Shown piece after piece: positions 19,462 to 27,750 of a stretch of DNA of 64,000 nucleotides. The stretch lies in the NCBI RefSeq assembly GCF_900103215.1, contig NZ_FNGV01000015.1, forward strand, positions 1-64,000, written 5' to 3'. Under the pieces are notes generated by a model. The model was not told where the DNA came from. It saw only the letters and a program-made list of their open reading frames with translations, and made no database searches. This DNA is from Kriegella aquimaris. GTDB lineage: Bacteria > Bacteroidota > Bacteroidia > Flavobacteriales > Flavobacteriaceae. The position numbers and the translations under genes are program-made. Each line of letters begins with the position of its first letter. Position 1 is the stretch's first letter.

Positions 19462-19950
19462 ATGTACGCTAAAACATTTGTTATACTTTGTATGCTTTTT
19501 TCGAGCTGCATTGGTATTTCCCAAAAAAAGGAAACTTCCTCAAAAAAAGATAAAGCTTTTCCGATTACTAAAACGGAAGCCGAATGGCGCAAGGAACTCT
19601 CCGACATGGAATTTTATGTGTTGCGAAAAGAGGCAACTGAAAATCCTTTTACTAGTGAGTTGTTAGAAAACAAGGAGAAAGGGACCTATGTATGTGCCGG
19701 ATGTGGCACCGAACTATTTAAGAGTGAAACTAAGTTCAAATCAGGTACCGGATGGCCAAGCTTTTACGAAGAAATAAAAGGAAATGTTGCTTATGATGTC
19801 GATTACAAAATTGGTTATAAAAGAACGGAAGAACACTGCGCCAACTGTGGAGGCCACCTTGGTCATGTATTCGATGACGGGCCAAAACCCACGGGATTGA
19901 GACATTGTATTAACGGAGCCGCGTTAAATTTTGTTCCTGATACAAAATAA
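19462..19950 (+). CDS. msrB: Peptide-methionine (R)-S-oxide reductase, exported lipoprotein form
   Basis: 162 residues. A lipoprotein-type signal has Cys16 in MLFSSCIGIS. The MsrB domain follows: zinc Cys pairs VCAGCG and HCANCGGHLGHVF, GTGWPSFYE, and the catalytic Cys in RHCINGAALNF. It reduces methionine-R-sulfoxide in proteins. Export implies repair of oxidised envelope proteins rather than cytosolic ones. Monocistronic: a strong terminator precedes it and the next gene is convergent. Confidence 0.93.
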   Translation: MYAKTFVILCMLFSSCIGISQKKETSSKKDKAFPITKTEAEWRKELSDMEFYVLRKEATENPFTSELLENKEKGTYVCAGCGTELFKSETKFKSGTGWPSFYEEIKGNVAYDVDYKIGYKRTEEHCANCGGHLGHVFDDGPKPTGLRHCINGAALNFVPDTK

Positions 19951-20031
19951 GACAATAAAGAATTCAGCCAGTACGCCTTTTAATAATAATGCCCGAAAAA
20001 GACCTTTGAAGTTGACTGTGATTCATCGTCG

Positions 20032-20253
20032 TTAATCCAAGACCGATGCCACAATTTTTAGGGCCTCTTCGGCTTCATCACCATTCACATACAACTCTTG
20101 GTCTCCCTGCATAGCGGAGGCAAATCCTGCAAGTAGGGCTGATTTAGATTCATCTTTAACAACGGGGGTTATTCCGATTTCCTGTAGTTTTTCAACTATA
20201 CGCTGGGCCATTATAGAATTACCCGTGAATATTCTTTTATAATGCTGATCCAT
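20032..20253 (-). CDS. DUF2007 family protein
   Basis: 73 residues. The YKRIFTGNSIMAQRIVEKL start and the pattern IGITPVVKDES...LYVNGDEAEEALKIV match the small DUF2007 (putative signal-transducing) family, with an alpha/beta fold related to ferredoxin-like or PII-type proteins. No catalytic residues are evident. It lies between msrB (convergent) and lpdA (divergent), with a 175-base gap to the latter. Confidence 0.75.
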   Translation of the reverse strand: MDQHYKRIFTGNSIMAQRIVEKLQEIGITPVVKDESKSALLAGFASAMQGDQELYVNGDEAEEALKIVASVLD

Positions 20254-20360
20254 ATTCTTTTTTCTTCCTATAAGATACGATAAAATAGTTCTATGTTTTC
20301 AAACTTAAACGTTTTAAACAAGATAGTCTGGCGTTGGTGTATTCTATTTCGAATTTAATT

Positions 20361-20396
20361 TTTGATGCGATCTTTCCATTTGATTTTGTACTTTTG
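20361..20396 (+). promoter_or_regulatory. Candidate sigma-ABfr promoter of lpdA
   Basis: TACTTTTG at 20389-20396 is an exact TAnnTTTG. TTTG at 20361-20364 lies 24 bases upstream, slightly longer than usual. The lpdA ATG is 33 bases downstream of the box. Confidence 0.5.
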
Positions 20397-20428
20397 CGCT
20401 TTCTTATAAATAACATAAAATCAAAAAT

Positions 20429-21820
20429 ATGAGCAATTTCGATGTTATAGTTTTGGGCAGTGGTCCCGGTGGGTATGTAACCGCCATAAGAGCCTCACAG
20501 CTGGGTTTTAAAACGGCTATAATCGAGAAAGAGAGTCTCGGAGGGGTGTGTCTAAACTGGGGATGTATTCCTACCAAGGCCTTATTGAAATCGGCTCAAG
20601 TATTTGAATATCTGAAACATGCGGAAGATTATGGCTTAAAAGCAGATGGCGTCGATAAAGATTTTGATGCCGTGGTAAAAAGAAGTCGAGGCGTAGCCGA
20701 TGGCATGAGCAAAGGCGTGCAGTTTTTGATGAAAAAAAATAAAATTGAAGTCATCAAAGGCTACGGCACATTAAAAGCAGGTAAAAAAGTAACTGTAAAA
20801 GATGCCGAAGGCAAAGAATCTGAATACAGTGGCAATCACATAATTATTGCAACCGGGGCTCGCAGCCGTGAGCTTCCTAGCTTAAAACAAGACGGCAAAA
20901 AAATTATCGGTTATCGCGAAGCGATGTCATTGGACAAACAGCCTAAAAAAATGATTGTTGTAGGTAGTGGCGCCATTGGTATCGAGTTTGCCTATTTCTA
21001 TAATGCCATGGGTACCGAAGTTACCGTTGTAGAGTTTTTACCAAATATAGTTCCTGTCGAAGACATAGATGTTTCGAAACAATTGGAACGAAGCTTCAAA
21101 AAGGCTGGTGTTAAGATAATGACCTCTTCCGAAGTGACCAAAGTCGATACTTCAGGAGAAGGCGTTAAAGCGTACGTTAAAACCGCAAAAGGAGAAGAGG
21201 TTTTAGAAGCCGATATTGTACTTTCAGCAGTTGGCATTAAATCAAATATTGAAAACATCGGACTCGAAGCTGTAGGTATTGCTACCGACCGCGACAAAGT
21301 CTTGGTAAACGATTACTACCAAACGAACATTCCCGGGTACTATGCTATTGGTGATATTACACCAGGGCAGGCATTGGCCCACGTTGCTTCGGCCGAAGGT
21401 ATTCTTTGTGTGGAAAAAATTGCAGGAATGCATGTTGAAGCGCTCGATTACGGGAACATTCCCGGTTGTACCTATTGTATGCCGGAAATAGCCTCTGTCG
21501 GACTTACCGAAAAACAAGCTAGAGAAGCAGGCCACGATATTAAAGTAGGAAAGTTTCCATTCTCCGCCAGCGGTAAAGCAAAGGCTTCTGGAGCTTCAGA
21601 TGGTTTCGTGAAGGTAATCTTTGACGCCAAATATGGCGAATGGTTGGGTTGCCATATGATTGGTGTAGGCGTTACCGATATGATCGCGGAAGCTGTAGTC
21701 GCCAGAAAACTGGAAACTACAGGGCATGAGGTTTTAAAAGCGGTTCACCCCCACCCTACCATGAGCGAAGCGGTGATGGAAGCTGTTGCCGACGCTTATG
21801 GCGAAGTAATCCACTTATAG
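20429..21820 (+). CDS. lpdA: Dihydrolipoyl dehydrogenase (E3)
   Basis: 463 residues, standard length. The N-terminal FAD motif VLGSGPGGYVTAI (8-20) is followed by the redox-active disulfide GGVCLNWGCIPTK (Cys41, Cys46). The NAD motif is VVGSGAIGIEFA (about 176-187), a second FAD contact is YAIGDITPG, and the C-terminal catalytic His-Glu pair sits in HPHPTMSEAV. It reoxidises dihydrolipoamide of the 2-oxoacid dehydrogenase complexes and the glycine cleavage system. No E1 or E2 gene lies next to it. Confidence 0.96.
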   Translation: MSNFDVIVLGSGPGGYVTAIRASQLGFKTAIIEKESLGGVCLNWGCIPTKALLKSAQVFEYLKHAEDYGLKADGVDKDFDAVVKRSRGVADGMSKGVQFLMKKNKIEVIKGYGTLKAGKKVTVKDAEGKESEYSGNHIIIATGARSRELPSLKQDGKKIIGYREAMSLDKQPKKMIVVGSGAIGIEFAYFYNAMGTEVTVVEFLPNIVPVEDIDVSKQLERSFKKAGVKIMTSSEVTKVDTSGEGVKAYVKTAKGEEVLEADIVLSAVGIKSNIENIGLEAVGIATDRDKVLVNDYYQTNIPGYYAIGDITPGQALAHVASAEGILCVEKIAGMHVEALDYGNIPGCTYCMPEIASVGLTEKQAREAGHDIKVGKFPFSASGKAKASGASDGFVKVIFDAKYGEWLGCHMIGVGVTDMIAEAVVARKLETTGHEVLKAVHPHPTMSEAVMEAVADAYGEVIHL

Positions 21821-21830
21821 AAATACTGTT

Positions 21831-21878
21831 GGTCGAGCGCAGTTGAAAACATTATGGTCTTCAACTGCGCTCAGACCG
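21831..21878. repeat. REP-like intergenic palindrome
   Basis: GAGCGCAGTTGAA (21835-21847) pairs perfectly with TTCAACTGCGCTC (21860-21872), and flanking GGTC/GACC extend it imperfectly. The loop is 12 bases. It lies 10 bases after the lpdA stop without a strong T-run, so it resembles dispersed flavobacterial gene-end palindromes more than a textbook terminator. There is no second copy in this window. Confidence 0.6.
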
Positions 21879-21899
21879 ACAATTCATCCTCCCAAAAAT

Positions 21900-22181
21900 A
21901 TGCTTACAACGTTCAGAATAACAGCCATACTCGAAGGTATTTCCTATCTCGCTCTTTTTGCCATAACCATGCCCCTAAAGTATTGGGCCGAAATGCCACA
22001 ACCTAACAAATGGGTAGGCTATGCACACGGTTTTCTTTTTATTAGCTATGTGATTCTGGCCATTGTCTTTTGGATGGAAAAAAAATGGAGCATTAAAAGG
22101 CTTTTCGTACTAATTGTAGCATCACTACTTCCCTTTGCCACTTTTTATGTGGATAAAAAATATTTACATCCTTTGCGCTAA
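21900..22181 (+). CDS. Small integral membrane protein, DUF3817 family
   Basis: 93 residues from the ATG at 21900. An upstream TTG-initiated extension would run through the REP-like palindrome and is unlikely. Three hydrophobic helices are visible, with TAILEGISYLALF and GYAHGFLFISYVI, the conserved glutamate and histidine features of DUF3817 (a membrane domain also seen beside some transporters). Function unknown. It follows lpdA on the same strand. Confidence 0.8.
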   Translation: MLTTFRITAILEGISYLALFAITMPLKYWAEMPQPNKWVGYAHGFLFISYVILAIVFWMEKKWSIKRLFVLIVASLLPFATFYVDKKYLHPLR

Positions 22182-22333
22182 AAATCGGCAACTGCAGTTT
22201 TAGGGGCATCGCTAAAGGGCGTATTTTAAAATTTTCATAGGTACACTGAGTGTTAGTATATTTGTTTTCATTCAGACAACTCCACCGATATTTCTCAGAA
22301 AAAAGAGAAGTCTCCTAAAAATTAAAATATACC

Positions 22334-23308
22334 TTGAAAATTCCGAACGCTATTCCTACCACGGCCCTATTACTAAGTCTTCTTTTTTTAGTATCCTGTA
22401 AGACGGCGCAACATTCTACAAATACTCATGAACGTCCCTTGATTGTTAAATCAGGTACCATAGATGTTGATCTGGTGGAAACCACCCCTATTGTCTTTAA
22501 CAATGAAGTATATCGGTTTGAATATGTTAGGGAAAAATACTGGGACAATCATACAGGCGATTCATATTTCCGGTTTATAAACCGAAAAACGGGAAAACCC
22601 ACTTCATCGTTCGCCAAGGGGTTTCATCTGGGGAGTGCATTCGAACATAAAGGGACCGTTTATGTGACAGCTGTCAACATTTGGGATGGTGATCAAATCC
22701 ATATTTTTGCCTCGAATGATTTAGAAAATTGGGAACACTGGAAGGCATTGGAGCTACCGGGATATGGAATATTCAATACTTCACTTACTTGGGCCAAGAA
22801 TAAATTTGTGTTGATGTTTGAAATCGGAAAACCCGAAGAAAGATCGGGAGAGCGATTCACCGCCAATTTCGCCGTGTCAAAAAATTTAAAAACATGGGAA
22901 ATGTTATCTGCCGATCACAATTATGCCAAAGACAGATATACAGCCCCACACTGTCTACGCTATCTTGATGGGTTTTATTATAATTTTTACCTAGAGTCAC
23001 ATAACGGTTACGAAATGCGGGTAGTTCGTTCAAAAGACTTGATCCATTGGGAAGCAAGCCCCCTTAATCCTGTACTGAAAGCTTCGCCGGAAGACAAACA
23101 GATTGCTAATACAGAACTAAAAAAGGCATTTCAGGAAAAAATAAGGGACGCAGAGAACAGGAATAATTCTGACATAGATTTTTGTGAATTCACGGGAAAA
23201 TTAATAATCAACTATTCTTGGGGCAATCAAAGAGGCACGGAATTTTTAGCCGAAGCAAGTTATGATGGTACTTTAGAGGAATTTCTTCTGGGTTGGTTTC
23301 CGAATTAA
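22334..23308 (+). CDS. Five-bladed propeller glycosidase-like lipoprotein
   Basis: 324 residues with a TTG start at 22334. This choice gives a good lipoprotein signal (LLFLVSCKTAQ, Cys22), and no in-frame ATG precedes the mature domain. The body resembles GH43/GH117-type five-bladed propeller hydrolases: acidic positions in DNHTGDSYFRF, DLENWEHW, RYTAPHCLRYLDG and SDIDFCEFTGK, and SKDLIHWE repeats typical of blade ends. The catalytic triad is not assigned with certainty. It overlaps the open frame of the following GH16 gene's upstream extension and is the first of three exported carbohydrate-active proteins here. Confidence 0.65.
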   Translation: MKIPNAIPTTALLLSLLFLVSCKTAQHSTNTHERPLIVKSGTIDVDLVETTPIVFNNEVYRFEYVREKYWDNHTGDSYFRFINRKTGKPTSSFAKGFHLGSAFEHKGTVYVTAVNIWDGDQIHIFASNDLENWEHWKALELPGYGIFNTSLTWAKNKFVLMFEIGKPEERSGERFTANFAVSKNLKTWEMLSADHNYAKDRYTAPHCLRYLDGFYYNFYLESHNGYEMRVVRSKDLIHWEASPLNPVLKASPEDKQIANTELKKAFQEKIRDAENRNNSDIDFCEFTGKLIINYSWGNQRGTEFLAEASYDGTLEEFLLGWFPN

Positions 23309-23328
23309 TAGGGAGCAACATCATACCT

Positions 23329-24147
23329 ATGACAAGAAATTTCACAATCGATTACCTGACAATTAGATTGGAATTAAAGGAATATGGCTTAGTACTCACG
23401 CTGTTTTTTCTAACTACTCTAGCCATGGCTCAAAGACCGGCTCAAGGTCCAATTTCCTCAGAGCAATATACACCTGTAAAGCTGGGTTACAAATTGGTTT
23501 GGGAAGACAATTTCAGTGGTACTGAACTTGATACTACAAAATGGAAAGTCCGTGGTGTGGGGCCAAGGGCCATTGCCTATGTTTCCGAAGATGCCGTAAA
23601 AGTTGAAGATGGATACTTAAAGCTTTTTGCCCTAGAAGAAGGTGATAAATTGTTAGGAAGTGCGGTAGGAACCCAAGACCGCTATATGCCCAAATATGGA
23701 TATTATGAATGCAGGGCTAAACTTCAAAAGTCCCAAGGTGTTTGGGCGGCATTCTGGTTACAATCCACATCGATATCACAAGGGGAAGACCCTGCGATTT
23801 ACGGTGCAGAAATCGACGTTATGGAGTTTTTTAAAAAGCTCGGAGAAGACATTGTATCACATAACGCGCATTGGGCCTATGGTCCCAATCAAAAAACTAC
23901 CCACGGCATGCAAAGTTATCTCAAAGGAGTGAGCGAGGGTTTTCACACTTTTAGTTTGGAATGGATGCCTGATAAATATATTTTTTATATCGATGGTTAT
24001 AAATTTTATGAGGTTACCCAAGGCATTTCCAATATTGAACAATACCTAATTCTCAGTATGGAATATCTTGGTAAACTAGAGGAAATCGAGAAAACAAGGT
24101 TTCCCGATGTCTTCGAAATAGATTATGTAAAAGTATATCAGAAATAA
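23329..24147 (+). CDS. Secreted glycoside hydrolase family 16 protein
   Basis: 272 residues from the ATG at 23329 (12 codons after an upstream GTG/ATG-like alternative overlapping the previous gene). A hydrophobic segment, VLTLFFLTTLAMAQ, is the likely signal peptide but has an unusually long N-region; a TTG start nearer to it is possible. GH16 marks: LVWEDNFSGTELDTTKW, YGYYECRAKL, and the catalytic EIDVMEFF (E-x-D-x-x-E). GH16 enzymes cut beta-1,3 or beta-1,4 glucans and galactans such as laminarin, agar or carrageenan. The subfamily cannot be set by eye. It sits 20 bases after the propeller lipoprotein, probably one transcript. Confidence 0.87.
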   Translation: MTRNFTIDYLTIRLELKEYGLVLTLFFLTTLAMAQRPAQGPISSEQYTPVKLGYKLVWEDNFSGTELDTTKWKVRGVGPRAIAYVSEDAVKVEDGYLKLFALEEGDKLLGSAVGTQDRYMPKYGYYECRAKLQKSQGVWAAFWLQSTSISQGEDPAIYGAEIDVMEFFKKLGEDIVSHNAHWAYGPNQKTTHGMQSYLKGVSEGFHTFSLEWMPDKYIFYIDGYKFYEVTQGISNIEQYLILSMEYLGKLEEIEKTRFPDVFEIDYVKVYQK

Positions 24148-24800
24148 GGAACTCCCCGACCTTGCCCTTGGGCAAGCCCACCCCTCTTTAGAAAATAGGA
24201 GAGCTAAATCCTGACAAAAATGAATAGCTAACATAGCCCTAAAGCTGAAGGCTCTTCCCTTTAATAAAACGAGGTGTCCCGACCTCGCCATGTGGCAAGC
24301 CCACCCCTCTTTAGAAAAGAGGGGAGCTAAATACTGATAAATAATGAACAGCTGACAAGCCTTAAAGCTGAAGGCTCCTCTCTTTAAGAAAACGAGGTGT
24401 CCCGACCTCGCCATGTGGCCAGCCCACCCCTCTTTAGAAAAGAGGGGAGCTAAATACTGACAAAAAATGAATAGCTGACAAAGCCTTAAAGCTGAAGGCT
24501 CCTCCTTAAGAAAAAGGTGATGTCCCGACCTATAATCTGGCAAGCACATACTTTTTTGAAAAATAAGATGGGAAGTAGATTCTGATAAAACAGATAGCTG
24601 ATAAGAGTTAAAAAAGTAGTAGCGCCTCCCTTTAATAAAACGAGGTGTCCCGACCTATAATCTGGCAAGCACATACTTTTTTGAAAAATAAGAGGGGAAG
24701 TAGATTCTGATAAAACAGATAGCTGACAAGAGTTAAAAAAGTAGTAGCTCCTCCCTTTTATAAAGGGAGGTGTCTCGACCCCTTTGTCGGGACGGAGGGT
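24148..24800. repeat. Tandem array of five compound-hairpin units, 121-126 bp each
   Basis: Units are recognisable by the phrase CCCGACCT at about 24156, 24278, 24401, 24523 and 24649. Three units are type A (GCCCACCCCTCTTTAG) and two are type B (GCACATACTTTTTTGA). Elements within a unit: CTTGCCC-TT-GGGCAAG (24161-24176), CCCCTCTTTAGAAAAGAGGGG, a conserved GATAGCTGA/AATAGCTGA linker, CTCCCTTTTATAAAGGGAG (near 24750-24770) and a final CGAC/GTCG stem. The array begins at the GH16 stop and ends 56 bases before the sialidase-like gene. Open frames here are by-products of the repeats. Confidence 0.9.
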
Positions 24801-24855
24801 TTATCTATTTTTACCCTAAACCAAAATAAGACAGATTCCGTCAAAATTTGAATCC

Positions 24856-25986
24856 ATGCAAAACCTTACCTATAAACCATTCTTCTTTCTTTTATTAATA
24901 TCCGCCATTTTCATGGGCTGCAAAAGCACCCCGGAGAAAGGCCCGGGCAAGGAAATCACCTTACAATTACCTCCTTCTGCGGAAAACCCAAGAAACAGCG
25001 AAGGTGACTTCATAACCCTTAAAGACGGCCGCATATTATTTGTCTACACTCATTTTACCAGCGGTGATGGCGATCACGCCAAAGCCTATTTGGCAGGAAG
25101 ATACTCTAGTGACGGTGGTAAAACCTGGAGCCAAAAAGATACCACCATTCTTCCTAACGAGGGTGGCATGAATGTGATGTCCGTTTCTCTTTTGCGGCTG
25201 AGCGATGGAAATCTGGCCCTTTTTTACTTAAAGAAAAATTCAGAAACCGACTGTATCCCTTATATGCGCATCTCCACCGACGAAGCTTTGTCGTGGAGCG
25301 ACCCGATTCGATGCTTGCAAGACGAAGGCTACCATGTGGTCAATAATGACCGATTTGTGCAATTGCCCAGCGGCCGTATTCTATATCCCGCGGCACTTCA
25401 TGGTTTTGAGAATTCGCGTTTGAACGCAAAAGCGGCAATTTTCAGTTATTATTCCGATGACCTCGGAAAAAGTTGGACCAAATCGGCACAGGTACCCAAT
25501 GTTGATGGCGTTGTTTTACAAGAACCCGGGGTGGTGGCATTAGCGAATGGCAAGTTGATGCTCTTTTGCAGAACGGATGCCGGTGTTCAATATTTCTCGT
25601 ATTCGGAGGATTGGGGAAAAACCTGGTCACCAATAGTTCCAGGAAATCTAAAATCACCACTTTCGCCCGCCTCCATCAAGCGCATTCCTCAAACCGGTGA
25701 TTTGCTAGCGGTTTGGAATAATAATTATGAGGGAGGCCGCAACGGAGGAAAACGGACCCCATTTAATTTGGCCATTTCTAAAAATGAAGGGAAAAGCTGG
25801 GAAAACATTAAAACCATTGACAACGACCCCAACGGTTGGTATTGTTATACGGCTATCACATTTGTTGATGACCATGTGCTTTTGGGCCACTGCGCCGGAA
25901 ATCGAGAAACAAGCAATGGGCTCGCTACTACCCAAATCACCAGATTAAGTTTGGATTGGATTTATAGTGAAACATTGAATCCTTAA
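24856..25986 (+). CDS. Exo-sialidase-like (BNR/Asp-box) lipoprotein
   Basis: 376 residues with a lipoprotein signal (IFMGCKSTP, Cys22). Six-bladed sialidase-type propeller with Asp-boxes SSDGGKTW, STDEALSW, SDDLGKSW, SEDWGKTW and SKNEGKSW. These Asp-boxes are structural; a full Arg triad is not certain from the sequence (RNSEGDF near residue 45 and FCRTDAG are candidates). Such proteins in marine Bacteroidota often act on other glycans, so a true sialidase activity is not assured. It is separated from the GH16 gene by the hairpin array. Confidence 0.75.
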   Translation: MQNLTYKPFFFLLLISAIFMGCKSTPEKGPGKEITLQLPPSAENPRNSEGDFITLKDGRILFVYTHFTSGDGDHAKAYLAGRYSSDGGKTWSQKDTTILPNEGGMNVMSVSLLRLSDGNLALFYLKKNSETDCIPYMRISTDEALSWSDPIRCLQDEGYHVVNNDRFVQLPSGRILYPAALHGFENSRLNAKAAIFSYYSDDLGKSWTKSAQVPNVDGVVLQEPGVVALANGKLMLFCRTDAGVQYFSYSEDWGKTWSPIVPGNLKSPLSPASIKRIPQTGDLLAVWNNNYEGGRNGGKRTPFNLAISKNEGKSWENIKTIDNDPNGWYCYTAITFVDDHVLLGHCAGNRETSNGLATTQITRLSLDWIYSETLNP

Positions 25987-26076
25987 ATGGCGCCATTCTA
26001 AAATATAGTTGGTCAATAAATTTACAGTTCAAGTTTCAGTTCAACCTCAAGGAAAGTATATGCTGGCTACTAGAAT

Positions 26077-26988
26077 CTATTTATAGAGATTATTTAAATA
26101 ATTATTCTGGCCATCTACTTTTTTATATATCATTTGAAAAGTCCGATTCTCACTCGTTGTTCCGATGATGGAATTACTGTTTTTCATCAAACCATTTATT
26201 GATTTTATATCGAACTTGTTGGGATAATCCATATAAATTGTAATACTATCATTTTTCTGAATGTATCTGCCCATAAATAAAGTATCTGTAATGGACAATA
26301 CAAATTGATTGTTGTACTCGACGAACAGCATGGGATCTTTAGTCTGCCATCCTTGACCAAGGCCCACTATTGAATCATTAATTTTTATATTGTGTATTTT
26401 ATACGCACCCACAATATTCTCATTTACAGAATACTTTTTTTTGATACCAAAAGCAAATATGAAGTACGAGACCGAAAGAACAACAATAAATAAGTAAGGA
26501 AGTCGCGTCATGAACTTACTTTCCAATGAGGCCAGCGAATTATCGAATTTCCCTCCTATTTGTATAAAATATTTATATAAATCCTTACGGTAATTGAATA
26601 ACAGCAGTGTGGTAATTGTCAAATCCAACAATACATGATTGATAGCAAAATCAACGTCAAATTCAATATTTAGAACTAAGATATTAACACAAACACCAAG
26701 TGATAGTAACAACGCAATCAACCTTGTTCTTCTAAAAACAATCAGTATACCAATAAGGAATTCTGTAAGGCCAATGAATAAATTGTAATGATACGACCTA
26801 CCAAAAAACGACCACATGTGTTGGTGCTTTGAGATCTCTACCAATGGGGCATAAGATTGCCAATGTAAAATTCTGAATTGCATAAAAAGAAACTTCGGTA
26901 TTGCAAAACAGATCATCTTTGCAGATAGATAGTAAATACAGAGGTATTTTAATATTTTTAAACTTTTTACTAGCGTTCTATTTTTCAT
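26077..26988 (-). CDS. DoxX-like membrane protein with extracytoplasmic domain
   Basis: 303 residues. Four hydrophobic segments in the first 140 residues (for example FIGLTEFLIGILIVF and LIALLLSLGVCVNILVL) resemble the DoxX/MauE-like four-helix fold. A fifth segment (YLFIVVLSVSYFIFAF) follows, then a soluble C-terminal part of about 120 residues predicted to be beta-rich. I do not recognise a specific function; DoxX-like proteins are linked to redox or thiol chemistry. Monocistronic. Confidence 0.55.
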   Translation of the reverse strand: MKNRTLVKSLKILKYLCIYYLSAKMICFAIPKFLFMQFRILHWQSYAPLVEISKHQHMWSFFGRSYHYNLFIGLTEFLIGILIVFRRTRLIALLLSLGVCVNILVLNIEFDVDFAINHVLLDLTITTLLLFNYRKDLYKYFIQIGGKFDNSLASLESKFMTRLPYLFIVVLSVSYFIFAFGIKKKYSVNENIVGAYKIHNIKINDSIVGLGQGWQTKDPMLFVEYNNQFVLSITDTLFMGRYIQKNDSITIYMDYPNKFDIKSINGLMKNSNSIIGTTSENRTFQMIYKKVDGQNNYLNNLYK

Positions 26989-27093
26989 AGCATGTCAAAA
27001 CACTTCAATGGCTTTAAACAAAATCAGCTGCAATCAGTCAATATTTATGCCCTCATATGTAGCAGTCCTTTCCGAACACCATACTGATATAAA

Positions 27094-27519
27094 CTACTCT
27101 GCTCCTTCTAAAAAACTTTGAATCGCCAAATCATAGCTTTGGAGTCCGAAACCTAAAATAACGCCCTTTGCACCCGGCGAAATATAGGAAGTATGCCGAA
27201 ACTCTTCGCGGTTAAAGGTATTGGAGATATGTACTTCGACAACAGGTGTTTCTACTGCCTTTACGGCATCGCCGATTCCTACAGAAGTGTGGGTGTAGGC
27301 TGCGGCATTTAAAACAATTCCATCATAAGAAAAACCGGTTTCCTGTATCTTTCCGATAATTTCACCCTCGATATTCGATTGAAAATATTCGAGTTGTACG
27401 TCTTTAAATTTGAACTGGAGTTGCGAAAAATAGTCTTCAAACGTCTGTTTGCCGTAAACCTCGGGTTCTCGCTTTCCCAACAGGTTCAAATTGGGGCCAT
27501 TAATTATTATAATCTTCAT
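27094..27519 (-). CDS. aroQ: Type II 3-dehydroquinate dehydratase
   Basis: 141 residues from the ATG at 27517-27519. The longer frame upstream lacks conservation and runs into repeat DNA. Motifs: NGPNLNLLGKREPEVYG with the catalytic Tyr and Arg, QSNIEGEII, NAAAYTHTSVGI and VHISNTFNREEFRHTSY with the catalytic His and substrate Arg. It dehydrates 3-dehydroquinate to 3-dehydroshikimate in aromatic amino acid synthesis. In related genomes aroQ often lies beside xerD; here two envelope genes and a repeat separate them. Confidence 0.95.
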   Translation of the reverse strand: MKIIIINGPNLNLLGKREPEVYGKQTFEDYFSQLQFKFKDVQLEYFQSNIEGEIIGKIQETGFSYDGIVLNAAAYTHTSVGIGDAVKAVETPVVEVHISNTFNREEFRHTSYISPGAKGVILGFGLQSYDLAIQSFLEGAE

Positions 27520-27569
27520 GCCATAAAAATAGCAAATACTTCTTATACTAAAGATGAAAACTTGAACAG

Positions 27570-27728
27570 AGAACTCCGCAACCTTGCCTTTTGGCGAGCC
27601 CACCCCTCTTTAAAAAAGAGGGGAGCTCAATTCTGGTAAAATTGAATAGTTGAAAAGTTCAACACAAGTGGTGGCTTCTCCCTTTAGTAAAGGGAGGTAT
27701 CCCGACTCTTTTGTCGGGACCGAGGGTT
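27570..27728. repeat. Solitary copy of the compound-hairpin repeat
   Basis: It starts GAACTCCGCAACCTTGCC and ends TTGTCGGGACCGAGGGTT, matching both the outer left and outer right ends of the array at 24148-24800, so it defines one complete unit. Stems: CCCCTCTTT/AAAGAGGGG (27603-27623), CTCCCTTTAGTAAAGGGAG (27678-27696) and TCCCGAC/GTCGGGA (27700-27719). It lies between aroQ and a beta-barrel gene, near the 3' end of the latter. Confidence 0.85.
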
Positions 27729-27750
27729 AAAAATGTAAATTGAAAATGAA

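Noticed and set aside
24148-24800. CRISPR array or coding ORFs on the minus strand in the repeat array
   Set aside because: Units repeat as a whole with no unique spacers. The open frames (24076-24674) arise from the repeat itself and show no protein-like conservation beyond it.
27520-27603. N-terminal extension of AroQ
   Set aside because: The family begins at MKIIIINGPNLN; the extension enters the solitary hairpin repeat.
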